NCBI GenBank assembly: GCA_963693635.1
Contig: CAVOBC010000058.1
Coordinates: 1 to 17,636 of the forward strand
Source of the DNA: CAVOBC01 sp963693635
GTDB taxonomy: Bacteria; Pseudomonadota; Gammaproteobacteria; Pseudomonadales; Azotimanducaceae
Direction: 5' to 3'
Length of the DNA stretch: 17,636 nt
Shown: one piece after another, positions 7,370 through 14,262 of the stretch
Layout of the letters: every line of letters starts with the position of its first letter
How positions within the stretch are numbered: position 1 is the first letter of the stretch
The notes under the pieces: model-generated
Seen by the model: the letters and a program-made list of their open reading frames with translations, nothing else
What the model was told of the DNA's origin: nothing
The model's database searches: none
Made by a program: the position numbers and the translations under genes

Positions 7370-8125
7370 ATGAGCGACGTATTGAAAGATCAGGTGGCCA
7401 TCATAACGGGCGGCGCCGGCGGCATCGGCAGTCGGATTGCCCGCGCTTTCGCGGCAGCGGGTGCCAAAGTGGTAATCGCCAGCCGCAGCCAGGAGAAGCT
7501 GGACAAGGTAGTTATGTCGCTTAACGCTGATGGCTTTGAGGCCATTGCGGTGGCAACCGATGTGACGAAACCTGCGGACGTCACCCACATGGTGTCGAGG
7601 ACCGTCGAGGCATTTGGCGGCCTCGACATTCTCGTCAACAACGCGGGTGGTGCCATGTTCATCAAGCCGCCCGAGACCCTCAAGCCGGATGAGTGGAACG
7701 CCGCAATCGCACTCAATCTAACGAGCGTCTTTCTCTGCAGTCAGGCGGCGTCCAATATCATGATCGAGCAGGGCGCGGGGCGGATCATCAACATTTCATC
7801 GGTAGCCGGCATCCGCATGTCGCCCGCCTTCGTACACTATGGCGCGGCGAAGGCTGGCGTCATCAACCTGACCAAGTCGCTCGCCACCTGCTGGGGCCCG
7901 CACAACATCAATGTCAACTGCATAGCGCCCGGACTGACCGCCACCGAAGGCGTCGCCGACTGGCTGCCGCCAACCACGAACAAGGACGGCACGCCGGTGC
8001 CAACCTTGCAGTATCCGCCCAACCCTGAGCATGTTGCGGACCTTGCCACTTTTCTGGCGTCCGCCGGATCGGCCCACATCAGCGGCGAATTGTTTCCGAT
8101 CCGGGCACTGACCGAACTCGCCTGA
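7370..8125 (+). CDS. Short-chain dehydrogenase/reductase (classical SDR)
   Basis: The 251-residue protein is a complete classical SDR. The Rossmann dinucleotide loop is TGGAGGIG (13-20) and NNAG is at 90-93. The catalytic tetrad is Asn116, Ser144, Tyr157 and Lys161 (YGAAK), with the family-typical 13-residue Ser-Tyr spacing, and PG (187-188) closes the nicotinamide site. The residues after strand 2 are ASRSQEK, with Ser-Arg rather than an acidic residue; this favours NADP(H), though that is inference. The C-terminal substrate loop at about 195-215 is unusually rich in Pro and Thr. It is a cytosolic oxidoreductase for an alcohol/ketone pair, substrate unknown. An SD-like AGGAAA precedes the ATG by about 9 bases, just after the 15-bp tandem repeat. 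It is convergent with the esterase, 20 bp apart. Confidence 0.94.
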   Translation: MSDVLKDQVAIITGGAGGIGSRIARAFAAAGAKVVIASRSQEKLDKVVMSLNADGFEAIAVATDVTKPADVTHMVSRTVEAFGGLDILVNNAGGAMFIKPPETLKPDEWNAAIALNLTSVFLCSQAASNIMIEQGAGRIINISSVAGIRMSPAFVHYGAAKAGVINLTKSLATCWGPHNINVNCIAPGLTATEGVADWLPPTTNKDGTPVPTLQYPPNPEHVADLATFLASAGSAHISGELFPIRALTELA

Positions 8126-8145
8126 ACCGCGCCGTTCGTTAACCG

Positions 8146-9141
8146 TCAAGCGGCGAGCCAGCGCAGAGAGTCGGCAAATATCGCGCCACCGTGGCGGAGG
8201 CTGTGACCGCCTTCGCCAAATACGAAGCGTGATTCGTAGCCCGCGTACTCGAGTGCTGCAGCCATGCTCTTGTTCGCATGGGGCCAACTGCCAATTGGTA
8301 TATTCGCGTCGTTGCTGCCACTTGTGAGCAAAATGCGGATGGGTTTTCGCTCCGTTGTACGAACGAGATAGGGGTAGTTGTGGCCGCCCCGGATATTGGT
8401 GAATGAACCACAGTGACTGAGCACGCGACCAAATGCCCCTGGGTTGTACCAGGCCGCGTTGAACGCGCAGATGCCGCCGCTCGAAATGCCCACAACGGTT
8501 CGCTGTGATGGGTCCGCGTTGAACGTGAGCCCCGTTTCTTTCTCTACAAACGGAATGACTTCGCGGGTCAGGAAGTTGGCGTAATTGCCCGTCAGGCTGT
8601 CGTACTCGAAGCTTCGTTGCCGACCCGATGCCTGCTGGTCCGCGGCTTTGCCCACCGGCTGCCCCGGCATGACGAAGATGCCCACGGTCGGCGGCAGTTC
8701 GCCGCTATGGATCAAACTGTCGAGCACTGCCGGCGCGCGCACGGCACCGGCAGGATCTGCATAGCCCAATCCGTCGTTGAAGATCATTAGCGACGGCACG
8801 CCAGTCTTAACCTGCTTCGGTACATAGATCCAGATGTCCCGGCGGGTCTTGCGGTAGACCTTCGAGCCCGCCCACGCCGGAAATTTCAACATCTCGCCCC
8901 GGGGAACATCCGGGCCTGGATTGGCCTCCCGACACGGGTTGTACTGGGCGTCGGCGGGTACGTTCAGCGCCTGCATGATCTCCATGTTGGAGCGTCCGTT
9001 GATCGCGAGATCGAAAGGCTGATCCGTCATCGTCTGGTCCAGACCAAGGCGACGGAAATCCTTCACGTTCATGGCGCTCGCGCTGCCCGCGAAGGCACCG
9101 GCGGCAAGGACAAACGTACGTCGAGTCGGTTTCCAACTCAT
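8146..9141 (-). CDS. Tat-exported enterochelin-esterase-like alpha/beta-hydrolase
   Basis: The protein is 331 residues from the ATG at 9141. It begins with a twin-arginine signal, PTRRTFVLAAGAFAGSASA (5-23), so it is probably folded in the cytoplasm with export to the periplasm. The mature part belongs to the esterase D / Fes (COG2382-like) group: RDIWIYVPK (101-109), the typical RSFEYDSLTGNYANFLTREV (176-195), nucleophile elbow GISSG with Ser220, Asp278 in SGSNDAN, and His313 in EGGHSLRHG. The triad is complete. Related proteins cleave siderophore or carbohydrate esters; the substrate here is unknown. I prefer the second of two adjacent ATGs (9144 and 9141) because AGGAG sits 6 bases before it. 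A longer frame from 9183 merely translates the tandem-repeat leader. It follows the YkgJ-like gene on the same strand. Confidence 0.9.
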   Translation of the reverse strand: MSWKPTRRTFVLAAGAFAGSASAMNVKDFRRLGLDQTMTDQPFDLAINGRSNMEIMQALNVPADAQYNPCREANPGPDVPRGEMLKFPAWAGSKVYRKTRRDIWIYVPKQVKTGVPSLMIFNDGLGYADPAGAVRAPAVLDSLIHSGELPPTVGIFVMPGQPVGKAADQQASGRQRSFEYDSLTGNYANFLTREVIPFVEKETGLTFNADPSQRTVVGISSGGICAFNAAWYNPGAFGRVLSHCGSFTNIRGGHNYPYLVRTTERKPIRILLTSGSNDANIPIGSWPHANKSMAAALEYAGYESRFVFGEGGHSLRHGGAIFADSLRWLAA

Positions 9142-9213
9142 CATCTTCTCCTGCTTCTCAACATCTTCTCCTCGCCTCAACATCTTCTTGCCGCCTCAAC
9201 ATCTTCATGTCGT
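9137..9213 (-). repeat. 19-bp tandem repeat duplicating the esterase translation-start region
   Basis: Four units lie at 9137-9156 (20 bp), 9157-9175, 9176-9194 and 9195-9213 (19 bp each). Read on the minus strand, each carries a purine run followed by AAGATG. The two units nearest the gene contain AGGAGAAGATG, that is, an SD and a start codon. The innermost unit contains the real start codon of the esterase. Confidence 0.8.
9141..9164 (-). CDS. Possible 7-codon leader ORF coupled to the esterase start
   Basis: Within the 19-bp repeats, the ATG at 9164 has GGAGAAG directly upstream and opens the frame MLRSRRR followed by TGA at 9143-9141. The stop overlaps the ATG at 9144 as ATGA and shares its last base with the ATG at 9141. 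This is the geometry of translational coupling. It may simply be a by-product of the repeat; nothing shows that it is translated. Confidence 0.25.
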   Translation of the reverse strand: MLRSRRR

Positions 9214-9267
9214 GTCGTGCACTCGACGTCGCGGGGATGCGGACGCGGATGCGCCAGCATAAGGCCG

Positions 9268-9639
9268 TTAGTTCTCAACCAACCGGATCTCACTAAAGTC
9301 CTGTCGGGCGTCAACGCAGTCGGTACCTCCCATGTCGAACTCGCGGCAAATGAGCGGTCGCTCGGCGTAGATCGAGCAGCGCATCGAGCGCCGATCAAGC
9401 GCGGCACACCAACCATCGTCAAGACGGCCCATCACCTGGCTGCCATCGGTGCGGGTATCAATCAGCCACGCCGGCACGCCAGTCTCACCAAACAGTAAGA
9501 CCTCAAAGCGACAACACACCGCCGCACAGGATTCACAGTCAACGCGGCTGTCACCACCGCTGGCGCCTTCGCCCGCACCCCCAACTTTTACAATTTCGGT
9601 CAATGGTTTCCCCCGACGCTGCGAGCAGTATCCTCTCAT
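9268..9639 (-). CDS. YkgJ-family cysteine-cluster protein
   Basis: The protein is about 123 residues from the ATG at 9639. GTG at 9642 is directly before it, and a TTG at 9603 with GGGGG upstream is a plausible later start that would give about 111 residues. Counted from the GTG, eight cysteines are laid out as C36-x2-C39-x3-C43-C44, then C79, then C89-SIYAERPLIC99-REF, then C109. The block C-x-IY-x-x-RP-x-x-CREF is the hallmark of the YkgJ (CxxCxxCC) family, which is thought to bind zinc or an Fe-S cluster. The function of the family is not established. The glycine-rich N-terminus (GGAGEGASGG) looks disordered. It is divergent from the GPH carrier and 126 bp upstream of the exported esterase on the same strand; a functional link is possible but not shown. 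Confidence 0.82.
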   Translation of the reverse strand: MRGYCSQRRGKPLTEIVKVGGAGEGASGGDSRVDCESCAAVCCRFEVLLFGETGVPAWLIDTRTDGSQVMGRLDDGWCAALDRRSMRCSIYAERPLICREFDMGGTDCVDARQDFSEIRLVEN

Positions 9640-9776
9640 CACTCGCCATCGGCCAACCGGCGCCGTGATGACGAACCCTTAAAAGAGTCGCTTCAAACCA
9701 ATCCATCGGCCCGGGACGTCCTGCCAATAATCAAGCCGCTCGCAAGCATGACCTCACGCAAGGTCTGTGTCACGAT

Positions 9777-9816
9777 GGGTGACCCGTCGCGGTCAGACAG
9801 TCACGACAGGTCACCC
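9777..9816. repeat. 8-bp inverted repeat upstream of the GPH carrier
   Basis: GGGTGACC (9777-9784) and GGTCACCC (9809-9816) are exact reverse complements with a 24-base spacer. The right arm abuts the 18-bp tandem repeat. It could form a leader hairpin or be an operator in the 223-bp divergent region between the YkgJ-like gene and the GPH carrier. Confidence 0.5.
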
Positions 9817-9851
9817 GTAAAAAGGCAGTCACACGTAAAAAGGCAGTCACA
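9816..9851 (+). repeat. Perfect 18-bp tandem duplication in the GPH carrier leader
   Basis: CGTAAAAAGGCAGTCACA occurs twice without a mismatch (9816-9833 and 9834-9851). The second copy runs directly into the AGGAA ribosome binding site of the GTG start at 9866. Each copy contains the SD-like AAAAAGG. Confidence 0.9.
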
Positions 9852-9865
9852 GGAACAACCCCAGC

Positions 9866-11365
9866 GTGGAAACACCTCAGTACACACGGGCAAAGGTCCG
9901 CGAGGGCAAGGTGCCCGTCTCGACCAAGATCTACCAGGGTTTTGGCGGCATCGTAAACAGCCACAAGGACTTCGCGTTCAATACCTTCCTGCTGCTTTAT
10001 TACAGCCAGATTCTGGGGCTGTCGGCGTCACTCGTCTCCATTGTCATCGCAATTTCGCTCGTGGTCGACGCCGTGTCAGATCCGGTCGTTGGCTCGATTT
10101 CGGACAACTACAAGTCGAAGATGGGGCGGCGCCACCCGTTCATGTTGTGGTCCGCAGTCCCGTTCGGCCTGACCATGTATTTGCTGTTCGCCCCACCCGC
10201 AGATCTGGGTGACGGACTCCTGCTCGGCTGGTTGCTGTTCTTCACGATCACCGCACGACTCGCCTTCACGTTCTTCATCGTGCCCTGGAGCGCCATCGCC
10301 GCGGAATTCTCAAATGACTACGTGGAACGCACGTCCATCATCACGTACCGCTATATGGTGGGCTGGACCGGCGGCGTCATCTTTTCGATTGCTGCCTGGA
10401 CGTACCTGTTCCCGAATACCGAAGCGTATCCCGCAGGCCAGTTGAACCCCGAGTATTACTCCACCTTCGGCCTCGTTGTCGGTTGTCTGGTTGCGCTTTG
10501 GGCCCTCATCTCAACGCTGGGAACACGCAAAGAGATTCCGTACCTGTTGCAACCAGTGAGTGAGACGCCACGCTTCAACATCGTCACCGTTTTCCATGAG
10601 GTGATGCTCGCCCTTAGAAGCGTGAACTTTCGACTACTGTTTTTCGTGTTCCTGATGTTCTCGGGCCTCGCCGGCGTCGGCGGCGTATTCGACATCTATA
10701 TGAATACGTACTTCTGGGAGTTCACGTCCGATGAACTGCGATGGTTTGCATTGACGGCGTTCGGCGCAATCGGCGCATTCATCACCGTGCCGGTCCTGCA
10801 GCGGGTGATCGACAAACACACCCTGCTGCAGTATTTCCTGTCCCTCTTTATGGTCGGAGCCATCATCAAGGTGTGCTTTCGCTTCTGGGACATCTGGCCC
10901 GACAACGGCGACCCAATGTTGCTTTATCTCCTGATCGTACATGCCAGCATTCAGGTCTACCTGCTAACGACGTGCGGCATCATGGTCGGCTCGCTCATTG
11001 CGGACCTGCTTGATGAGCAGGAGCTGGAAACCGGGCGACGCCAGGAAGGCGTTTTCTCCGCCGCCATCAGCTTCTCATCCAAAGCGACGAGCAGCATCGG
11101 CATCATTATCGGCGGCCTTCTGCTCGATTTCGTGATCACCTTCCCCAAACAGGCAGCACTCGGCAGCGTCGATGCCGACACACTCTTCCGCCTCGCGATC
11201 AATGACGGTGTAATGATCCCGCTCCTCTTTTTCATACCCATATTCCTGATGTCCCGCATGACCATGACCCGCAAGCGCCTCGTTGAGATTCAGGTAGCCC
11301 TGAACAAGACCCGCGCCCCGCAGCCAGACACAGCACCGACCACACCCCCGCCCACCGCCACCTAA
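9866..11365 (+). CDS. GPH-family (MFS_2) glycoside/cation symporter-like transporter
   Basis: The protein is 499 residues with about 12 membrane helices. It starts at a GTG preceded by AGGAA at 10 bases; no in-frame ATG lies upstream. The family signature is the loop after helix 2, DAVSDPVVGSISDNYKSK (68-85) followed by MGRRHP (86-91), the D-x-x-x-DP...G-x-x-SD...GRR-x-P pattern of the melibiose/GPH carriers. Late in the protein, FSSKATSSIGIIIGGLLLDF is also typical. GPH carriers import sugars, glycosides or other polar solutes with Na+ or H+; those outside enteric bacteria often have unknown substrates. The C-terminus is a Pro/Thr-rich tail (about the last 18 residues) with no likeness to the core. 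No sugar-catabolic gene stands next to it, so a sugar substrate is not implied. Confidence 0.93.
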   Translation: METPQYTRAKVREGKVPVSTKIYQGFGGIVNSHKDFAFNTFLLLYYSQILGLSASLVSIVIAISLVVDAVSDPVVGSISDNYKSKMGRRHPFMLWSAVPFGLTMYLLFAPPADLGDGLLLGWLLFFTITARLAFTFFIVPWSAIAAEFSNDYVERTSIITYRYMVGWTGGVIFSIAAWTYLFPNTEAYPAGQLNPEYYSTFGLVVGCLVALWALISTLGTRKEIPYLLQPVSETPRFNIVTVFHEVMLALRSVNFRLLFFVFLMFSGLAGVGGVFDIYMNTYFWEFTSDELRWFALTAFGAIGAFITVPVLQRVIDKHTLLQYFLSLFMVGAIIKVCFRFWDIWPDNGDPMLLYLLIVHASIQVYLLTTCGIMVGSLIADLLDEQELETGRRQEGVFSAAISFSSKATSSIGIIIGGLLLDFVITFPKQAALGSVDADTLFRLAINDGVMIPLLFFIPIFLMSRMTMTRKRLVEIQVALNKTRAPQPDTAPTTPPPTAT

Positions 11366-11522
11366 GCCAACCGCACGCAGACCCCAAACGCCCGGACCCG
11401 CCCGCCGAACGGCCAGCTACCCGCGTTTGGCACCTCCCAGTCCTCGAGATGGTTATCGGCAAACCCAGGTCGGCGACACCTGCGTGCCATTCCACGAATC
11501 CGCCCACGCGTCCCCTCGGAAA
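11366..11522. other. Non-coding stretch after the GPH carrier
   Basis: This is the first third of a 484-bp gap between the GPH carrier and the GAPDH gene. I see no gene, no clear terminator and no repeat in it. The 77-bp repeat array follows. Confidence 0.6.
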
Positions 11523-11749
11523 CAGCCCTGAGCCCCACCAGACCAAGCACCCGGTCGGCCGAGCTCAAGGGCCCAGAGCCCCCCGTAAACAAAATCAGCC
11601 TTGAGCGCCACCGGACCAAGGCCCGGTGGGAGGAGCTCGAGGGGGCCGGAGGGCCCCCTCGTAAACAAGAACCAGCCCTGAGCGCCACCGGACCAAGGCC
11701 CGGTGGGAGGAGCTCGAGGGGGCCGGAGGGCCCCCTCGTAAACAAGAAC
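11523..11749. repeat. Tandem array of a 77-bp double-hairpin repeat (three units)
   Basis: The units are 11523-11595 (73 bp, diverged), 11596-11672 and 11673-11749 (77 bp each). The last two differ at one base. Each complete unit contains two inverted repeats. One is CCACCGG-N8-CCGGTGG (11608-11629 and 11685-11706). The other is CGAGGGGGCC-N4-GGCCCCCTCG (11638-11661 and 11715-11738), followed by a constant tail TAAACAAGAAC. The first unit keeps the head (CAGCCCTGAG) and the tail (CCGTAAACAAA) but has lost most pairing. There are no spacers, so this is not a CRISPR array, and no T-tracts follow the hairpins on either strand. Confidence 0.9.
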
Positions 11750-11785
11750 CGACTGATATTCCCCCCCTGGCCCTCTTAGCTGCAG

Positions 11786-11815
11786 GTGACGGAATCAAAC
11801 ACCACAAGCGATAAT
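11786..11815 (+). promoter_or_regulatory. Probable sigma-70 promoter of the GAPDH-arsJ operon with a palindromic -10
   Basis: GTGACG (11786-11791, four of six) and GATAAT (11810-11815, five of six) are separated by 18 bp. Transcription would start near 11822, giving a leader of about 28 bases. The -10 lies inside the palindrome GCGAT-A-ATCGC (11808-11818), a possible operator. The 77-bp repeats are upstream of this promoter. Confidence 0.45.
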
Positions 11816-11849
11816 CGCGCCCACCTCCAGCAAACGGACGCAGATAAAG

Positions 11850-12860
11850 ATGACGGTACGAGTGGGAATCAACGGCTTTGGTCGAATGGGCAGACTGGCA
11901 CTCCGCGCCGCATGGGGTTGGCCGGATCTTGAGATCGTCCACATCAACGAGATTGCGGGTGACGCGCAAACCGCAGCCCACCTTCTGCAGTTCGACTCCC
12001 AGCACGGCCGATGGCAGACGCCGGTTGGCATCGACGGCGATGACATCGTCATTGGCGAACAGCACGTGAGTTACAGCTCAAACGTCTCGATAGCATCGAC
12101 GCCCTGGCGTGAACTCGGCATCGATCTCGTCATCGAGTGCACCGGCACCTTCAAGACGACGCCCGCGCTCGCACCTTACTTTGACGCCGGCATCAAAAAA
12201 GTGGTGGTGTCGGCACCCGTCAAAGATGGCCCCCCAAACATAGTCGTTGGCGTCAACGACGACGACTACAAGCCGGCTCAGCACAATATCGTCACCGCCG
12301 CATCATGCACGACCAACTGTATTGCGCCCGTGATCAGCGTGATCATGAGCACCTTCGGCATTCGTCACGGCTCAATCACAACGATTCATGACATCACCAA
12401 TACACAGAGCGTCCTCGATCAGTATCACAAGGATCTGCGCCGCACGCGCGCAAGCGGGTCGTCGCTGATCCCAACGAGTACCGGGTCTGCGACCGCTATC
12501 GCCGAGATTTTCCCGTCACTGCGCGGCAAGATTTCCGGCATCGCCGTGCGTGTGCCGGTCGCCAACGCGTCCCTCGCAGACTGCGTGTTCGAGGTCGAGC
12601 GCGCCACCTCCGTCGCCGAGGTTAACGAGGCCCTTCAGGACGCGGCGGCGGGTCGGCTAAAAGACATCCTCGGCTTCGAAGAGCGACCGCTGGTGTCTGC
12701 CGACTATGAGGGCGATACGCGGTCCGGCATCGTCGATGCGGGCTCTACACTCGTCATCGACGACACCCACGTCAAAGTGCTCGCCTGGTACGACAACGAG
12801 ATCGGATACGTCAATCGCATGATGGAACTCAGCCGCCGGGTTGCACGAGCAATCGTTTGA
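11850..12860 (+). CDS. ArsJ-associated glyceraldehyde-3-phosphate dehydrogenase
   Basis: The 336-residue protein is a type I GAPDH with the Rossmann start VGINGFGRMGRLALR (5-19), the catalytic cysteine in ASCTTNC (Cys153) and the base His180. The sequence TTIHDITNTQ (177-186) differs from the TT-V-HSYTNDQ of glycolytic GAPDH. With LRAAWGWPDLEIVHINE (18-34) it marks the subgroup that travels with ArsJ. In that system the enzyme uses arsenate in place of phosphate and makes 1-arseno-3-phosphoglycerate in the cytosol, which ArsJ exports. The next gene is arsJ, 39 bp downstream, which settles the assignment. The SD is weak (GGACG). I see no arsR nearby. Activity with phosphate as an ordinary GAPDH is also expected. 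Several symbols are in use, so none is given. Confidence 0.95.
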   Translation: MTVRVGINGFGRMGRLALRAAWGWPDLEIVHINEIAGDAQTAAHLLQFDSQHGRWQTPVGIDGDDIVIGEQHVSYSSNVSIASTPWRELGIDLVIECTGTFKTTPALAPYFDAGIKKVVVSAPVKDGPPNIVVGVNDDDYKPAQHNIVTAASCTTNCIAPVISVIMSTFGIRHGSITTIHDITNTQSVLDQYHKDLRRTRASGSSLIPTSTGSATAIAEIFPSLRGKISGIAVRVPVANASLADCVFEVERATSVAEVNEALQDAAAGRLKDILGFEERPLVSADYEGDTRSGIVDAGSTLVIDDTHVKVLAWYDNEIGYVNRMMELSRRVARAIV

Positions 12861-12899
12861 CCGCACGCACAGATCGCAAAGCCGGCCGCAAGGCTGCAA

Positions 12900-14138
12900 A
12901 TGGGACCCGCTGAAATGCGTCAGTACGCCATCATCACAGGCAGCTATTGGGCGTTCACGCTCACGGACGGCGCCTTACGCATGTTGGTCGTGTTGTATTT
13001 CCACCAACTAGGCTATGCGCCCCTCGCGATCGCGCTGCTGTTCCTCTTCTACGAAGTCTTCGGCGTCCTGACCAACCTCGTGGGCGGTTGGCTGGCCGCG
13101 CGTCTCGGCCTTGCCACCACCCTCATTGCCGGCCTCATCCTCCAGGTCATTGCACTCGCCATGCTCCTCGTCGACGAGGCCATGCTCGGCGTACTCTGGG
13201 TGATGGCAGCCCAGGGTCTCTCCGGCATCGCCAAAGATCTCAACAAGATGAGCGCAAAGAGCAGCGTCAAGCTCATCGCGGGAGACGCCGAAAGCCGTCT
13301 CTACAAGTGGACTGCGGCGCTGACCGGCTCAAAGAATGCGCTAAAAGGCGCCGGCTTCTTCATGGGCGGCGCACTGCTCGCGACCGTCGGCTTCCGCGGC
13401 GCAATTGGCGGCATGGCCACGGCACTCGCCCTGGTCGCTGTGCTGACCGTGCTCCTGCTGGATCGCAAAGCAGGAAAGGCGAGCTTCAAGCCCCGATTCT
13501 CAGACCTCGTATCGCGCAGCCCGAGAATCAATCGGCTATCGCTTGCAAGGCTCTTTCTGTTCGGCGCACGGGACGTCTGGTTTGTCGTCGCCCTGCCGGT
13601 CTTTCTGCAATCACAGCTCGGCTGGTCTGGCCTTGCGGTCGGTAGCCTGCTCGCTGTGTGGATAGTGGGTTACGGCAGCATTCAGGGGATCGCGCCTCTC
13701 ATTACCGGCGTACTCCCCCGCGTCATCTCCGGCAGCGCGTCCGGCCACACACCGGACGGTACATCCGCGTGGCGCTGGGGACTCGCGCTGACGGGCATTC
13801 CCACCTTAGTTGTTGTCGCGATGGTCACCGGTTTCAATATAACCGCCACGATCATCGTCGGACTCCTGGCCTTTGGCGTCGTCTTCGCGATCAATTCAGC
13901 GGTGCACTCTTACCTCATCGTGTCCTACGCCGGGGTCGACGGGGTGTCGCTGGATGTCGGTTTTTACTACATGTCGAACGCGATGGGACGCCTGCTCGGA
14001 ACGCTCTTGTCCGGCGGCATCTACCAACTATACGGACTCGAAGCATGCCTGCTGATGTCCACGCTCATGGTGGGCGCCGCGACGATCGTCTCTGTCCGTT
14101 TGCCTGCAAATCCCCCTCCAAAGGCGGTGATCGAATGA
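12900..14138 (+). CDS. arsJ: Organoarsenical efflux MFS transporter ArsJ
   Basis: The protein has 412 residues and about 12 membrane helices. It carries the highly characteristic ArsJ segments YWAFTLTDGALRML (16-29), SGIAKDLNKMSAK (108-120), GSKNALKGAGFF (143-154) and LFLFGARDVWFVV (218-230). ArsJ exports 1-arseno-3-phosphoglycerate across the inner membrane; outside the cell this breaks down to arsenate, so the pair gives arsenate resistance without reduction. The ATG at 12900 has AAGG 6 bases upstream. An in-frame ATG at 12915 (giving MRQYAIITGSYW) fits the family's usual N-terminus and has GGGA upstream, so it is an equally plausible start. It follows the GAPDH gene by 39 bp and is followed by the DUF47-pit pair on the same strand, 124 bp further on. 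Confidence 0.96.
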   Translation: MGPAEMRQYAIITGSYWAFTLTDGALRMLVVLYFHQLGYAPLAIALLFLFYEVFGVLTNLVGGWLAARLGLATTLIAGLILQVIALAMLLVDEAMLGVLWVMAAQGLSGIAKDLNKMSAKSSVKLIAGDAESRLYKWTAALTGSKNALKGAGFFMGGALLATVGFRGAIGGMATALALVAVLTVLLLDRKAGKASFKPRFSDLVSRSPRINRLSLARLFLFGARDVWFVVALPVFLQSQLGWSGLAVGSLLAVWIVGYGSIQGIAPLITGVLPRVISGSASGHTPDGTSAWRWGLALTGIPTLVVVAMVTGFNITATIIVGLLAFGVVFAINSAVHSYLIVSYAGVDGVSLDVGFYYMSNAMGRLLGTLLSGGIYQLYGLEACLLMSTLMVGAATIVSVRLPANPPPKAVIE

Positions 14139-14262
14139 GCCCAACCGTACAATTTTATGATCCACAATGGCCGCCAGGCGACGCTATCGCAATCTCCCTG
14201 CACCCTTTTGAAAGTTGCTGTAAAATTCCCCATACGATACGAGTCCGACAGGTGCCCTGCCA

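Noticed and set aside
7020..7373. Plus-strand 117-codon frame overlapping the SDR start as ATGA
   Set aside because: Its composition is odd (Cys/Pro/Ser clusters then Arg/Lys repeats), it lacks an SD and any known domain, and it covers the region that must contain two divergent promoters. The ATGA overlap looks accidental.
9144..9183. Upstream start of the esterase at 9183
   Set aside because: It would add 14 residues that merely translate the 19-bp repeats before the Tat signal; the ATG at 9141 has a well-placed AGGAG.
11523..11749. CRISPR array
   Set aside because: The units are directly adjacent with no unique spacers and no cas genes are present.
11362..12065. Minus-strand frames running through the 77-bp repeats (Gly/Pro/Arg/Ser-rich)
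   Set aside because: They are by-products of the GC-rich repeats. The frame shifts in each 77-bp unit, starts are TTG or internal, and they run antisense into the GAPDH gene.
11850..12860. Housekeeping glycolytic GAPDH (gapA)
   Set aside because: TTIHDITNTQ in place of the glycolytic TT-V-HSYTNDQ and the arsJ neighbour point to the arsenate-specific subgroup.
14139..14262. Pho box or strong promoter before the DUF47 gene
   Set aside because: TTGAAA (14208) and TAAAAT (14221) are only 7 bp apart, and no paired CTGTCAT-like direct repeats are present. TTGAAA with TACGAT (14233) has a 19-bp spacer and is too weak to call.
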